Origin: Pseudomonas sp. DG56-2
GTDB taxonomy: Bacteria; Pseudomonadota; Gammaproteobacteria; Pseudomonadales; Pseudomonadaceae
Reading direction: 5' to 3'
Length of the DNA stretch: 64,000 nt
Assembly (NCBI RefSeq): GCF_004803755.1
Contig: NZ_CP032311.1
Span: 2,868,501 to 2,932,500 of the forward strand
Position numbers and translations under genes: made by a program. Of the stretch, positions 38,601 through 46,387 are shown piece by piece. Under the pieces are notes generated by a model. The model was not told the DNA's origin, searched no databases, and saw only the letters and a list, made by a program, of their open reading frames with translations. Each line of letters starts with the position of its first letter. Positions within the stretch are counted from its first letter, which is position 1.

Positions 38601-40619
38601 GACTACAAGGTCGGCGAGACAAAACTGGGTCACACCGGCGCTGAGCTGCTTCAGGGCAATCTTGATCGTCAGTCCGGTGAAAATGTCGGCCAGTACACCA
38701 TCAACAAGGGCGGCCTCGCGTTGAACAACGGCCTGGGCGGCAACTACACCCTCAAGTATGTCGACGGCACGCTGCAGATCACCCCGGCGACCTTGACCGT
38801 TCAGGCGCAGGACACGTCGAAAGTCTATGGCGATGCCGACCCTGCCCTGACTCGTAGTGTCTCGGGCCTGAAGAACGGCGACACAGTGGCATCGGTACTC
38901 AACACCGGCACCCTTGGCCGTGAAGCCGGCGAAAACGTGCGTGCCGCCGGCTACACCATAAATCAGGGCAGCGTCGGCCTGAACAATGACCAGGGCCGTA
39001 ACTACGTTCTGCAGTTTATCGACGGCAAGCTGACCATTACCCCCGCCGCCTTGACCGTAGCCGCTGATAACAACGGCAAGGTCTACGGCGACCTCGACCC
39101 TGCGCTGGGTTATCAGGTCCGTGGCCTGAAAGCCCAGGACAGTGCCGGCGAGGTGTTGAACAACGGCACACTGGTTCGCCAGACGGGTGAACAGGTCAGC
39201 GCTGGCGGCTACAGCATCGAACAAGGTTCGGTAGCCCTCAACCAGGGCAAAGGCCAGAACTACATACTCAGCTATGAGGCTGGAAACTTCAGCATTACTC
39301 CGGCAACCCTCCTCGTGCGTGCCGATGACAAAACCAAGGTCTACGGTGAAATCGATCCGGCACTCAGCTATCAGGTGTCCGGACTCAAACGTGGCGATCA
39401 GCAAACCTCGGTGCTCAACGGCGGCGCCCTGCAACGCACAGCTGGCGAAGACGTCAAGGCAGGTGGCTACGCCATCGGCCAGGGCACGCTGGCCAACATC
39501 AGCCAGAACTACATCCTCAACTACGAAGCTGGCGTATTTACCATCACGCCAGCCTCGTTGCAGATCGACGCTGGCACGCACTCCAAGGTGTATGGCGAGG
39601 TAGATCCAACACTTTCCTACCGCCTCAGTGGCCTGGTCAATGGCGACAGCGCCGGCGATGTGCTCAACAGCGGCGCCATCGCCCGTAACAGCGGCGAAAA
39701 CGTCGGCCAGTACGCCGTTCACCAGGGCGATCTCGGCCTTAACACCGGCAAGGGTGGCAACTACATCCTCACCTTCAACAACGGTCAACTGGCAATCACC
39801 CCAGCCGTGCTAAGTGTGACCGCCGACCACAAGGCCAAGGTCTATGGCGATCTTGATCCTGAGTTGACCTATTCGGTCGCCGGCCTGAAACGGGGTGACA
39901 GTGCTGCCGATGTGCTCAAGGGTGCGCTCACTCGGGATGCCGGCGAGAACGTCAAGCCCGGCGGTTACGCCATCACCCAAGGCAATGTGCTGCTCACCAG
40001 CGGTAACTACGCCATGGTTTTCAAGGACGGCAAACTGCAGGTCACCCCGGCACCGCTGGACGTACACGCAGACAACAAGTCCAAGGTCGCCGGCGCTGCC
40101 GATCCGCAATTGACCTACCAAGTCAGCGGTTTGAAAAACGGCGACAAGGCTGATCTCGCCCAAGGTTCACTGGTCCGCGCTCCAGGAGAAAGTACTGGGG
40201 CCTACGGCATTGGCCAGGATCAGAAGTACCAGGCGGGCAGCAACTACACCGTGACCTTCCATGACGGCACCTTGACCATCACCGGACCGCTCGCGCCCAT
40301 TGACCCATTGCCCACTGCGGTACGCCAAGTTGTTCCTGTCACCGCGCAATCGCCAGGCAACACCCGCTGCACGGCCCTGGAATCACCCTCGGCGGTATCG
40401 GCCAACTACTCGGTAACCCCCGCAGTGGCCCGCACCTACGCCGTGCAATTGATCTGTAAACCCCGTGCCTACGGCGATAGCAACAGCACCATCCCGGATA
40501 TCCGCGATGTGCTCAGTTACGCCAACAGCCACTTCAAGGACGGCCAGTTCATCGTCCCTGATTGGAGCCGCAGCGTCATTCCTCACGACCTTCAGGCTCC
40601 GCAAAAGGGAGGTAAATAA
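35640..40619 (+). CDS. Two-partner secretion adhesin (TpsA), CdrA/HMW1-like, with MBG repeats
   Basis: A 1659-residue exoprotein. A long signal region (1-about 39, ending SYALA) precedes a TPS domain with its NPNGI motif at residues 123-127. A beta-helix region follows to about residue 900. Seven MBG-type repeats start at residues 965, 1048, 1134, 1220, 1303, 1387 and 1469, each opening with TPAxL...KVYGDxDP. The C-terminal 110 residues hold the protein's only two cysteines (C1577, C1606). In HMW1 and CdrA a C-terminal cysteine pair forms a hook that retains the adhesin on the cell surface. It is exported by the TpsB encoded 2 bp downstream. Role inferred: adhesion or biofilm matrix. Confidence 0.85.
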   Translation: MKRHLKPGQEPPSSTLTALFVSVALAIAGVTWPVSYALAENIPQGGQVIGGKATITQQGKGMEVNTSTARTAINWQSFNVGPDHKITFNQPDGKSVTLNRVTGGDPSKIYGTVTSNGQLILVNPNGIWMGPKAHLSSSALVASAGFLTEEQAKQFAATGKLDIQLTGAVTNQGRITVHDNGMVALLGAQVTNAGVIQARKGTVQLATGPQATLDFHGDGLLNIAVSGEPGDKASVTADVSGGVHNSGQIDVANGVVAMSAQRAAKHLDSVINLGGNVVADSVSSDGGTIVLSNAARTHVSGNLSATGVNGGTIKVLGDRVNVAGTAKIDASGSQGTGGKVLLGGSLQNKGNEAPATTTTVAKGAQLKADGKTDGGQIVAWSDEATHFAGSASATGKVKGGVVETSGKQLTVTSDAKVDTHGQKTNGTWLLDPATVNIDETGAAGSVAASSIVSGLAQGNVLIQATDTLNVDAPIIATNLASVDNNGRISPSTLALISSGNAGQITTYEGTDKSHANGAVNIRAPILLKDGNLYISATGDIRLFDAAPAGASGEAAYGRRAIIDVGSGIAWLKTTDTASIFQQDNTALIGAKVALEGASVRMDSGLNFAGELAGKASNGIFTFSQTNASGTGPDTSKTITAPLTGETLSGIKAYALTKVGTQVIIGNNNVDRTVELSPGNGQAFDYVVFEALNLRDENGNEIAQADVLRYLDSSDYLIYGISFRDSQGALWKFTPNPSDVNAPIVSRDGVPVNVPVGFSLSPVGGQLAVGVMTGIGYWGVDGEYIPGASNQHEIQYKPATDTSQQLIFKLPGETDAMLARIGWLADDKPWITTTDGKPVTQKNLFETAQVQFLSTQDKTDTNVAISTNKAQISATPAHASREYGEHNPAFTQGIVNSGSSVEQVRGLDQYVDAQLGRAGVTKAVPSTAATEHSNVGQYAIEGGLSGDAFAQQRYELQNNTATLTVTPAELTVTANDKHKVYGDNDPGLDYKVGETKLGHTGAELLQGNLDRQSGENVGQYTINKGGLALNNGLGGNYTLKYVDGTLQITPATLTVQAQDTSKVYGDADPALTRSVSGLKNGDTVASVLNTGTLGREAGENVRAAGYTINQGSVGLNNDQGRNYVLQFIDGKLTITPAALTVAADNNGKVYGDLDPALGYQVRGLKAQDSAGEVLNNGTLVRQTGEQVSAGGYSIEQGSVALNQGKGQNYILSYEAGNFSITPATLLVRADDKTKVYGEIDPALSYQVSGLKRGDQQTSVLNGGALQRTAGEDVKAGGYAIGQGTLANISQNYILNYEAGVFTITPASLQIDAGTHSKVYGEVDPTLSYRLSGLVNGDSAGDVLNSGAIARNSGENVGQYAVHQGDLGLNTGKGGNYILTFNNGQLAITPAVLSVTADHKAKVYGDLDPELTYSVAGLKRGDSAADVLKGALTRDAGENVKPGGYAITQGNVLLTSGNYAMVFKDGKLQVTPAPLDVHADNKSKVAGAADPQLTYQVSGLKNGDKADLAQGSLVRAPGESTGAYGIGQDQKYQAGSNYTVTFHDGTLTITGPLAPIDPLPTAVRQVVPVTAQSPGNTRCTALESPSAVSANYSVTPAVARTYAVQLICKPRAYGDSNSTIPDIRDVLSYANSHFKDGQFIVPDWSRSVIPHDLQAPQKGGK
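38532..40280 (+). repeat. Seven tandem MBG-type repeats within the adhesin
   Basis: Repeat units start at 38532, 38781, 39039, 39297, 39546, 39798 and 40044, with lengths of 79-86 codons. Each has a TPAxL opening, a KVYGDxDP core (KVAGAADP in the last), a GLKxGD segment and a closing NY(I/T)L...G..TIT strand. A diverged eighth copy may precede them (SREYGEHNPAF near 38280). They are probably immunoglobulin-like spacer domains. Confidence 0.85.
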
Positions 40620-40621
40620 TC

Positions 40622-42370
40622 ATGAAATCCTATCCCTCACGCATGACCCGTATCGCGGTGGCAGTGCTGTCCAGCCTGCTGGTGCTGTCGGCGCAGGTAA
40701 ACGCCGCGCCGCTGGGGCAACTCAACCCCGGCCGGATCGAAGTTCCCGACCGCAGCGGGATGCGCAACTCGCCCACGCAGATGCCTGAAACGCTGGAGCT
40801 ACGTGAAACCACCGTCACCCCGCAGCTGGAACAGTTGCCCGAAGAAATGACTGCACTGCCAGCGAACCTGTCACGATTCAAGGTCAACAGCGTCACCCTG
40901 ATCGGTGCTGACAGCTACCCTGCCGGCACCTTCAAGCCGGTGCTTGCGCGCCTGGAGGGCAACAGCGTCAACCTTGCCGAGATCAACGCCGTGGTGGACA
41001 CCATCACCCAGCGTTATCGCAAGGCCGGTTTTTTGCTGGCCAAGGCCTTTGTTCCACAGCAACGCCTGGAAGGCGGCAAGCTGACGATTCAGGTGTTCGA
41101 AGGCAAAATCAACCAGGTCAGCTTCAGCGGCCCAAGCAACAAGGCACTGGAGCGCTACGCCGAAAACATTCGCCAGCAAACCCCACCGAAAAGCGCCACC
41201 ATCGAGCGCAACTTGCTGCTGATGAACGATGTGTCCGGTAACGAAAGCCGCGGTGCCTTGCAGGCATCACCGCTGCAGGCCGGTACTGAACTGACGGTAG
41301 AAAACCAGCTGCGCAAGTACGAAGGTTTCATCGGTTTCGACAACCGAGACAGCCGCTACTTCGGGCCCTGGCAGGTCTATGGCGGCATTGGTGTCAACGA
41401 CCTTACTGGCAACGGCGACCATTTGGGCATCCGCGCCGGCCGGTCGGTGGAAGGCAACAAGATGACCTTCTTCGAGGGCCAGTATGAGTTGCCGGTTGGC
41501 AGCCAAGGCGATGTCCTCAGCGTACTGGCCCAACATAACGATGGCCACGCCGACACCTATTCGTTCCTCAATGCCAACAGCTCCGGTGACACCTTGGCCG
41601 TGCGTATCACGCGGCCATGGATTCGTCAGCGCGACAGTACGTTCAAGACGTCGGCGGCGTTCACCTACTTCAACGGCAAGTCCGAGTACCTCGACGACGC
41701 TGATCTGCCACCTTCCAGCGACGACCGCATTCGGGCGATACGCCTGGGTGCAAGCTATGACTTCGTCGATAGCTACGGCGGCAAAAACCTCGCCAAGCTC
41801 GAACTGAGCAAAGGCCTGGCAGTGATGGGCGCCAGCAGCGAAAGCCGGCAGAACCCGTCCCGCGAAGGGGGTGAAACCGACTTCACCAAACTCCAGCTGG
41901 ACGCGCAACGGCTGCAAGACCTGAGCCGCCTCATGGACGGGCTGAACCTGTACATGGCCGCCACTGCGCAGACATCCTTTGGCCAAGCCCTGCTGTCGCC
42001 GGAACAATTCGGTGTGGGCGGCAGCGAGTTCGGCCGCGGCTATGACCCTTCGGAAATCACCGGTGACCGTGGCTTTGCAGTCAAGACCGAACTGCAATAC
42101 AACCGCATCCACGCCTTCAAAGACTACGCCGTACCCACCCAGTACTACGCGTTCTGGGACTTTGGCAAAGTGTGGAACGAAGAGCCCTACTGGGTCCCGA
42201 CTCAGAGCTTGTCTTCCGCGGGCGTGGGGGCTCATTTGCAAGTGTTCAAGGACACCTTCGTTTCCCCGGAAATCGCCTTCCCGCTGACCCGTTCGGTCTC
42301 TGCTGAAGAGTTGGATAACGATAACGGCAAGGCGCCACGGCTCTACATCAACTTCCTCAAACTGTTCTGA
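40622..42370 (+). CDS. TpsB outer-membrane transporter, CdrB/FhaC family
   Basis: A 582-residue Omp85-type transporter. A signal peptide (ending VNA) is followed by a periplasmic part with POTRA motifs (FKVNSVTLIGADSYPAG; YRKAGFLLAKAFVPQQRLEGG) and a 16-strand barrel. The loop-6 motif VRGYD type appears as GRGYDPSEITGDRG. The last residue is Phe (INFLKLF), as expected for outer-membrane insertion. It recognises the TPS domain of the partner adhesin and carries it across the outer membrane. The ATG follows AAAGGGAGG, 2 bp after the adhesin stop. Confidence 0.9.
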   Translation: MKSYPSRMTRIAVAVLSSLLVLSAQVNAAPLGQLNPGRIEVPDRSGMRNSPTQMPETLELRETTVTPQLEQLPEEMTALPANLSRFKVNSVTLIGADSYPAGTFKPVLARLEGNSVNLAEINAVVDTITQRYRKAGFLLAKAFVPQQRLEGGKLTIQVFEGKINQVSFSGPSNKALERYAENIRQQTPPKSATIERNLLLMNDVSGNESRGALQASPLQAGTELTVENQLRKYEGFIGFDNRDSRYFGPWQVYGGIGVNDLTGNGDHLGIRAGRSVEGNKMTFFEGQYELPVGSQGDVLSVLAQHNDGHADTYSFLNANSSGDTLAVRITRPWIRQRDSTFKTSAAFTYFNGKSEYLDDADLPPSSDDRIRAIRLGASYDFVDSYGGKNLAKLELSKGLAVMGASSESRQNPSREGGETDFTKLQLDAQRLQDLSRLMDGLNLYMAATAQTSFGQALLSPEQFGVGGSEFGRGYDPSEITGDRGFAVKTELQYNRIHAFKDYAVPTQYYAFWDFGKVWNEEPYWVPTQSLSSAGVGAHLQVFKDTFVSPEIAFPLTRSVSAEELDNDNGKAPRLYINFLKLF

Positions 42371-42379
42371 AATCAGCGA

Positions 42380-42407
42380 AGCGAATGCCCCTCCTGGGGC
42401 ATTCGCT
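42380..42407. terminator. Strong hairpin after the TpsB gene
   Basis: AGCGAATGCCCC and GGGGCATTCGCT pair perfectly (12 bp) around the 4-nt loop TCCT, 10 bp after the transporter stop. There is no T-tract, so it may be a Rho-dependent end or an mRNA-stabilising stem. The next small gene starts 14 bp later. Confidence 0.6.
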
Positions 42408-42420
42408 GTGGAGACCGCAC

Positions 42421-42678
42421 ATGACTAGCCACGGTGAACTTTTGCGCACAATCAGAAGCGCTTCGTTCAATGACGAAGCGGCGGCAGAACTGTTGCTGGA
42501 AATACGCCGCCTTGGCCTGGCACCAAAGCTCAGCCATCGCCTCGACGATATCGCCATTCATATGCACCACGATGCCAGGGCGCTGGAGGCGCTCTACCTG
42601 GCGTTGAGCAGCGGCCGCATCGTGTTCAGCACAGGAGGGTCAGCGGATGACCAGGATTGTGCTGCATCGCCCAGCTAA
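42421..42678 (+). CDS. Small hypothetical protein downstream of the adhesin operon
   Basis: An 85-residue protein beginning MTSHGELLRTIRSASFNDEA. It is mostly helical by inspection, with no signal peptide or membrane helix and a histidine cluster (IHMHHDARALEAL). The ATG at 42421 has GGAG 7-8 bp upstream, which supports translation. No family is recognised. It follows the TpsB gene on the same strand, so it may be a cytoplasmic accessory of the adhesin locus, or unrelated. Confidence 0.45.
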   Translation: MTSHGELLRTIRSASFNDEAAAELLLEIRRLGLAPKLSHRLDDIAIHMHHDARALEALYLALSSGRIVFSTGGSADDQDCAASPS

Positions 42679-42715
42679 AAAGCGATGGCAGGCATGATCA
42701 CCCGTCACCTGCGTT

Positions 42716-43333
42716 TCATGGTTGCAGACCCCGCAGAAATATAGTGATGGCCTCATCCACCCGCCGCTGTCGATCCACCTGCGAAGGGATATCCATCAAC
42801 CCCAACAAGCAGCGCAACTGAAAATCACCGGTCAGGGCATCAAGAAACAGCACTGCCCGGGTCTGGGCGTCTCCCGCCCGGACGATTCCGTCTTTCTCGG
42901 CCCAGACAAAATAATCAAGCAAACAGCCGTAGGCTGCGCCGGGTGCCGCCTCGAAAAACGCCCGTGCAGCTTCCGGGGCACGCAATGCTTCAGCGACGAT
43001 CAGCCGGTGCATGGCGATCGTTCGGGGCGAAAGAATCACCTCCAGGAAGGTTTCGGCAATGGTGCGCAATGCCTGCGCCAACGGCTTGCAGGTGAGGTCC
43101 ATGTGCGTGAGTGGGTTGACGATCTGCTCGCACAGACGGGCGATAATGGCCGCAAACAAGCCGTCCTTGTCTCCGAAGTAGGCATACACCGTACGCTTGG
43201 AGCCGCCGATGCGGGCGATGATGGCGTCGACACTGACCCCGGCATAACCTTCTTCAAGGAACATTTCCGTCGCTGTGGCGAGAATGCCCTCCCTCTTTTC
43301 GACTTGCCGCTTACTTTCCACCCGCTCGCTCAA
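42716..43333 (-). CDS. TetR-family repressor of the ring-cleavage operon
   Basis: A 205-residue regulator with an N-terminal helix-turn-helix (VSVDAIIARIGGSKRTVYAYF) and a C-terminal ligand/dimerisation domain of the AefR-like TetR_C type. The start is probably TTG 43333, with AGAGG 6 bp upstream; GTG codons further in are alternatives. It is divergent from the FAH-hydrolase gene, and a perfect 8-bp inverted repeat lies between them at 43502-43523, the likely operator. It probably releases DNA when a pathway compound binds. Confidence 0.78.
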   Translation of the reverse strand: MSERVESKRQVEKREGILATATEMFLEEGYAGVSVDAIIARIGGSKRTVYAYFGDKDGLFAAIIARLCEQIVNPLTHMDLTCKPLAQALRTIAETFLEVILSPRTIAMHRLIVAEALRAPEAARAFFEAAPGAAYGCLLDYFVWAEKDGIVRAGDAQTRAVLFLDALTGDFQLRCLLGLMDIPSQVDRQRRVDEAITIFLRGLQP

Positions 43334-43501
43334 GTAGCACCTCTGTCAGTTCCATACGCAATCGCTGCGCGCTAAGCCTACCTGCCCTGCGGTAGGCGTT
43401 CCACTTTGTCGATAAAAATGCATATCTATCCTGCATTTTTATGCAAAACACTTCCTGGCAATGGCATTGACAGACGCGGATCGCAATGGGAATCTTCGCA
43501 T

Positions 43502-43523
43502 AACGGTACGGTACGGTACCGTT
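43502..43523. promoter_or_regulatory. Probable TetR operator of the ring-cleavage operon
   Basis: AACGGTAC-GGTACG-GTACCGTT is a perfect 8-bp inverted repeat with a 6-bp spacer, itself built from three GGTAC units. It lies between the divergent TetR (start 43333) and FAH-hydrolase (start 43564) genes, the normal place for a TetR operator. Confidence 0.7.
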
Positions 43524-43563
43524 TACTTAAACCTTGAAAAATAATAACAGCGAGGTATGGATC

Positions 43564-44430
43564 ATGCGTTTTGTCACTTTTGCCGAAGGTGCTCTCAAGG
43601 GCCTGGCCGTGGAGACCGAAAGCGGTCTGCGCGGCCTCACTGAAAACCTGCCAGGCTACCCGGGCTCGCTGCTCGACCTGCTCAGTGGTGGGCTGCAGGC
43701 GCTGCAGCATGCTCACCAGAAGTTGAGCACAGCGCCCTTGCTCGACAGCGGGCGCATTCGGCATCTGCCCCCCATCGAACGCCCAGGCAAGATCGTCTGT
43801 GTTGGCCTGAACTATGCCGACCACACCAAGGAAAGCCCGTACGACCAGCCGACCTACCCGACGTTCTTCCCCCGTTTTTCCACAACACTGATTGGCCACG
43901 GCGAGGCCATTGTCCGTCCACAGGTGTCCGAGCAACTGGACTACGAAGGCGAGTTGGCAGTGATCATTGGCACCCGAGGTCGCCATATCGCGCAAGAACA
44001 GGCCTTGCAACACGTTGCCGGCTACTCGATCTTCAACGAGGCCTCGGTGCGTGATTACCAGTTCAAGTCGCCGCAATGGACCATTGGCAAGAACTTCGAC
44101 GCCACCGGCGCGTTTGGCCCGGTCTTCGTCAGCGCTGATGAGTTGCCGCCCGGTGCCCGTGGCCTGTCGCTGACGACTCGCCTGAACGGCAAGATTGAAC
44201 AGCATGGTAATACTGCCGACATGGTCTTTGATGTGGCGCATCTGATCGCCGTACTCAGCGAAGCCGTCACCCTCGAACCGGGCGATGTCATCGTTACCGG
44301 TACACCCGCCGGCATTGGCTGGGCTCGCCGCCCGATGTTGTTCATGAAGCCAGGTGATGTCTGCACCGTGGAGATCGAAGGGCTCGGCACCTTGGTCAAC
44401 CCCATCGCCGCTGAGACGCCGCCTGCCTGA
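43564..44430 (+). CDS. Fumarylacetoacetate hydrolase-family protein
   Basis: A 288-residue enzyme with the FAH C-terminal domain. Metal-site motifs are DYEGELAVIIG (two acidic ligands) and NASVRDYQ-type FNEASVRDYQ, and the closing motif is DVIVTGTPAGIGWA. FAH-family enzymes hydrolyse or decarboxylate 2,4-diketo acids or act as 2-hydroxypentadienoate hydratases in meta-cleavage pathways. ATG 43564 has GAGG about 8 bp upstream. It heads the operon that includes an extradiol dioxygenase, so it probably acts on a ring-cleavage product. Confidence 0.78.
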   Translation: MRFVTFAEGALKGLAVETESGLRGLTENLPGYPGSLLDLLSGGLQALQHAHQKLSTAPLLDSGRIRHLPPIERPGKIVCVGLNYADHTKESPYDQPTYPTFFPRFSTTLIGHGEAIVRPQVSEQLDYEGELAVIIGTRGRHIAQEQALQHVAGYSIFNEASVRDYQFKSPQWTIGKNFDATGAFGPVFVSADELPPGARGLSLTTRLNGKIEQHGNTADMVFDVAHLIAVLSEAVTLEPGDVIVTGTPAGIGWARRPMLFMKPGDVCTVEIEGLGTLVNPIAAETPPA

Positions 44431-44626
44431 GGTCGCGCTTGAAAAACTAGTCCAACCCCGTTCGCCTTAGACAGGCGGGAGTTTCACGGTCGGCCTCGCC
44501 GCGCCGTGACCCCGGCTGCCCACGCCCGGACCGATTTGCGGTTCGCGCTTGCGGCTGCCTGGAGAAAGCCTCCTTGCCAGCGAACGCCCGAATAAATCGT
44601 CGGCCCTGGGCTGAGGAGACGCAGCC

Positions 44627-45625
44627 ATGCTGCACATCAAAGACATCAATCATGTGGTCTACCGGCATGCCGATCTCGACCTGCTTGAACGCTTTCTGCT
44701 CGACTTCGGCCTGACCGTCTGGCACCGCAGCAAACACCGGCTCTACCTGCGCGGTACCGGTACGCTGCCCTATGTCTACATTGCCGAACGCGCTGACACG
44801 CCCGCCTTGGGCGCCATCGCTTTCGCCGTCGAGTCGTTCGCCGACCTGCATTTCGCCGAACGCTTGCCGGGGGCCTCACCGATCCAGACGCTGGAGCATC
44901 CCGGCGGTGGTCATTACGTGGCGCTGCATGACCCCTGCGGGCGTCGCATCGAACTGGTGCAGGGTATCGAGCCAGTCCAGGCCCTGACACAACGCTCCGC
45001 GCTGGTACTCAACTCGGCGGTCGAAAAGCGCCGCTTCGGCGATGTGCAGCGACCCGGCAAGGGTCCGGCACAGGTCATGCGACTGGGCCATGTGGCCATT
45101 GGCGTCGCCGACATGCCCAGCATGATTGCCTGGTACCGAAACGTGCTGGGCATGTTGCCATCCGATCTGATCGTCGAGGGCAATGAGCAGGGCTGCCCCT
45201 CTGCGGCATTCCTGCGCCTGAATCGGGGCAGCCAGTGGACCGACCATCACACCATTGCGCTGTTCCAGGCCAACCGTGATGTTGTGCACCACGCCTCCTT
45301 CGAGGTTCAGGATTTCGATGCGCAATGCCTGGGCCATGAGTGGATGGACGATCAAGGCTGGACCCCGTTCTGGGGCGTTGGCCGCCATGTGCTCGGCAGC
45401 CAGATATTCGATTACTGGCGCGACCCGTCGGGCAACCTCATCGAGCACTTCACCGACGGTGATCTGTTCAACCATGCCTCGCCCATGAATTGCACCCAGG
45501 CCTGCGATTCCAGCCTGTATCAATGGGGCCCCCCCATGTCGGTGGAGTACTTCCTAGGTGGCAGCAATGAAAACGAAACCGTCGCACCACGATCGCTAGC
45601 CGAACGCCAGCGCCGCAGCCGCTGA
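44627..45625 (+). CDS. Extradiol ring-cleavage dioxygenase, VOC family
   Basis: A 332-residue two-domain vicinal-oxygen-chelate protein. The C-terminal domain keeps the iron triad: His in RLGHVAIGVAD, His in VHHASFEV and Glu in NLIEHFTDGD. This is the layout of catechol 2,3-dioxygenases and 2,3-dihydroxybiphenyl dioxygenases. TGAGGAG stands before the ATG. The neighbouring FAH hydrolase and transporter genes support a meta-cleavage role. The catecholic substrate cannot be read from the sequence. A 196-bp gap separates it from the hydrolase gene; I see no gene in it. Confidence 0.78.
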   Translation: MLHIKDINHVVYRHADLDLLERFLLDFGLTVWHRSKHRLYLRGTGTLPYVYIAERADTPALGAIAFAVESFADLHFAERLPGASPIQTLEHPGGGHYVALHDPCGRRIELVQGIEPVQALTQRSALVLNSAVEKRRFGDVQRPGKGPAQVMRLGHVAIGVADMPSMIAWYRNVLGMLPSDLIVEGNEQGCPSAAFLRLNRGSQWTDHHTIALFQANRDVVHHASFEVQDFDAQCLGHEWMDDQGWTPFWGVGRHVLGSQIFDYWRDPSGNLIEHFTDGDLFNHASPMNCTQACDSSLYQWGPPMSVEYFLGGSNENETVAPRSLAERQRRSR

Positions 45626-45646
45626 GCATCACAGGAGTTACGTGCC

Positions 45647-46258
45647 ATGAATGAAAGACTGTCCGACCACGCCCTCGACCTGCTGTTTCGCAGTGCCCGT
45701 AGCCATAATGGTTGGCTCGACAAAGCCGTGGACGACGACACCCTGCGTGCCATCTACGACCTGGTGCGCTGGGGGCCGACCAGTACCAACGGCTGCCCAG
45801 CGCGTATTGTCTTTTTGCGTAGTGCCCAATCCAAGGCGCGACTGCTGCCGGCTCTGGCCGCGGGTAACGTAGAAAAAACCCTTGGTGCCCCGGTCACCGC
45901 GATCATCGGCTATGACGTCAACTTCCACGAGCAACTCCCACGCCTGTTTCCGCACAGCCCGGGCATGCGTGACTGGTACGCCGCGCAACCGCAGGTAATC
46001 GATGCAACCGCGCTGCGAAACAGCGCCCTGCAGGGCGGTTATTTCATTCTTGCCGCACGAGCACTGGGGCTCGACTGTGGACCGATGTCAGGTTTCGACC
46101 ACGAGCAGGTCGACGCCGAATTCTTTGCAGGAAGCACCCGCTTCCCCGGCCAGCAGATAACAACCAATTTTCTCTGCAACATCGGCTATGGCGATCCCTC
46201 GAAGCTGTTCCCGCGCAGTCCGCGACTGAGTTTCGACGAGAGTTGTGCCCTGCTGTAG
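45647..46258 (+). CDS. Nitroreductase-family protein, RutE/HadB-like
   Basis: A 203-residue FMN enzyme of the RutE subgroup, with [10 protein letters not shown] near the start, [17 protein letters not shown] as the flavin phosphate site and [12 protein letters not shown] near the end. RutE relatives reduce malonic semialdehyde or reactive alkenals and quinones. It starts 21 bp behind the dioxygenase gene. In this operon it may reduce an aldehyde or quinoid intermediate; this is inference. Confidence 0.75.
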   Translation: MNERLSDHALDLLFRSARSHNGWLDKAVDDDTLRAIYDLVRWGPTSTNGCPARIVFLRSAQSKARLLPALAAGNVEKTLGAPVTAIIGYDVNFHEQLPRLFPHSPGMRDWYAAQPQVIDATALRNSALQGGYFILAARALGLDCGPMSGFDHEQVDAEFFAGSTRFPGQQITTNFLCNIGYGDPSKLFPRSPRLSFDESCALL

Positions 46259-46322
46259 AAGCCTGCGCTCTGCGCAAAGCCAAGCGCGCCATGTCGTTCA
46301 CAACAAAAACAAGGAGAACACC

Positions 46323-46373
46323 ATGCGGCACACTCACCCAACCCACCCATCCACCCATCGGTTCGACCGCTGA
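46323..46373 (+). CDS. 16-residue His/Thr/Pro-rich leader peptide (candidate)
   Basis: The reading frame MRHTHPTHPSTHRFDR has AAGGAG 6 bp before its ATG and stops 14 bp before the MFS transporter start. Four of 16 residues are histidine. The ribosome site is better than that of many neighbours. It could couple or attenuate transporter translation, or be chance. It is the only coding-like signal in the 129-bp gap. Confidence 0.4.
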   Translation: MRHTHPTHPSTHRFDR

Positions 46374-46387
46374 CGGAGACACACACC

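Noticed and set aside
38331..39788. Long antisense frame (485 codons) over the adhesin repeats
   Set aside because: It is a shadow of the repeat codon pattern in GC-rich DNA; the plus-strand frame has signal peptide, TPS motif and repeats, and the antisense product shows no domain.
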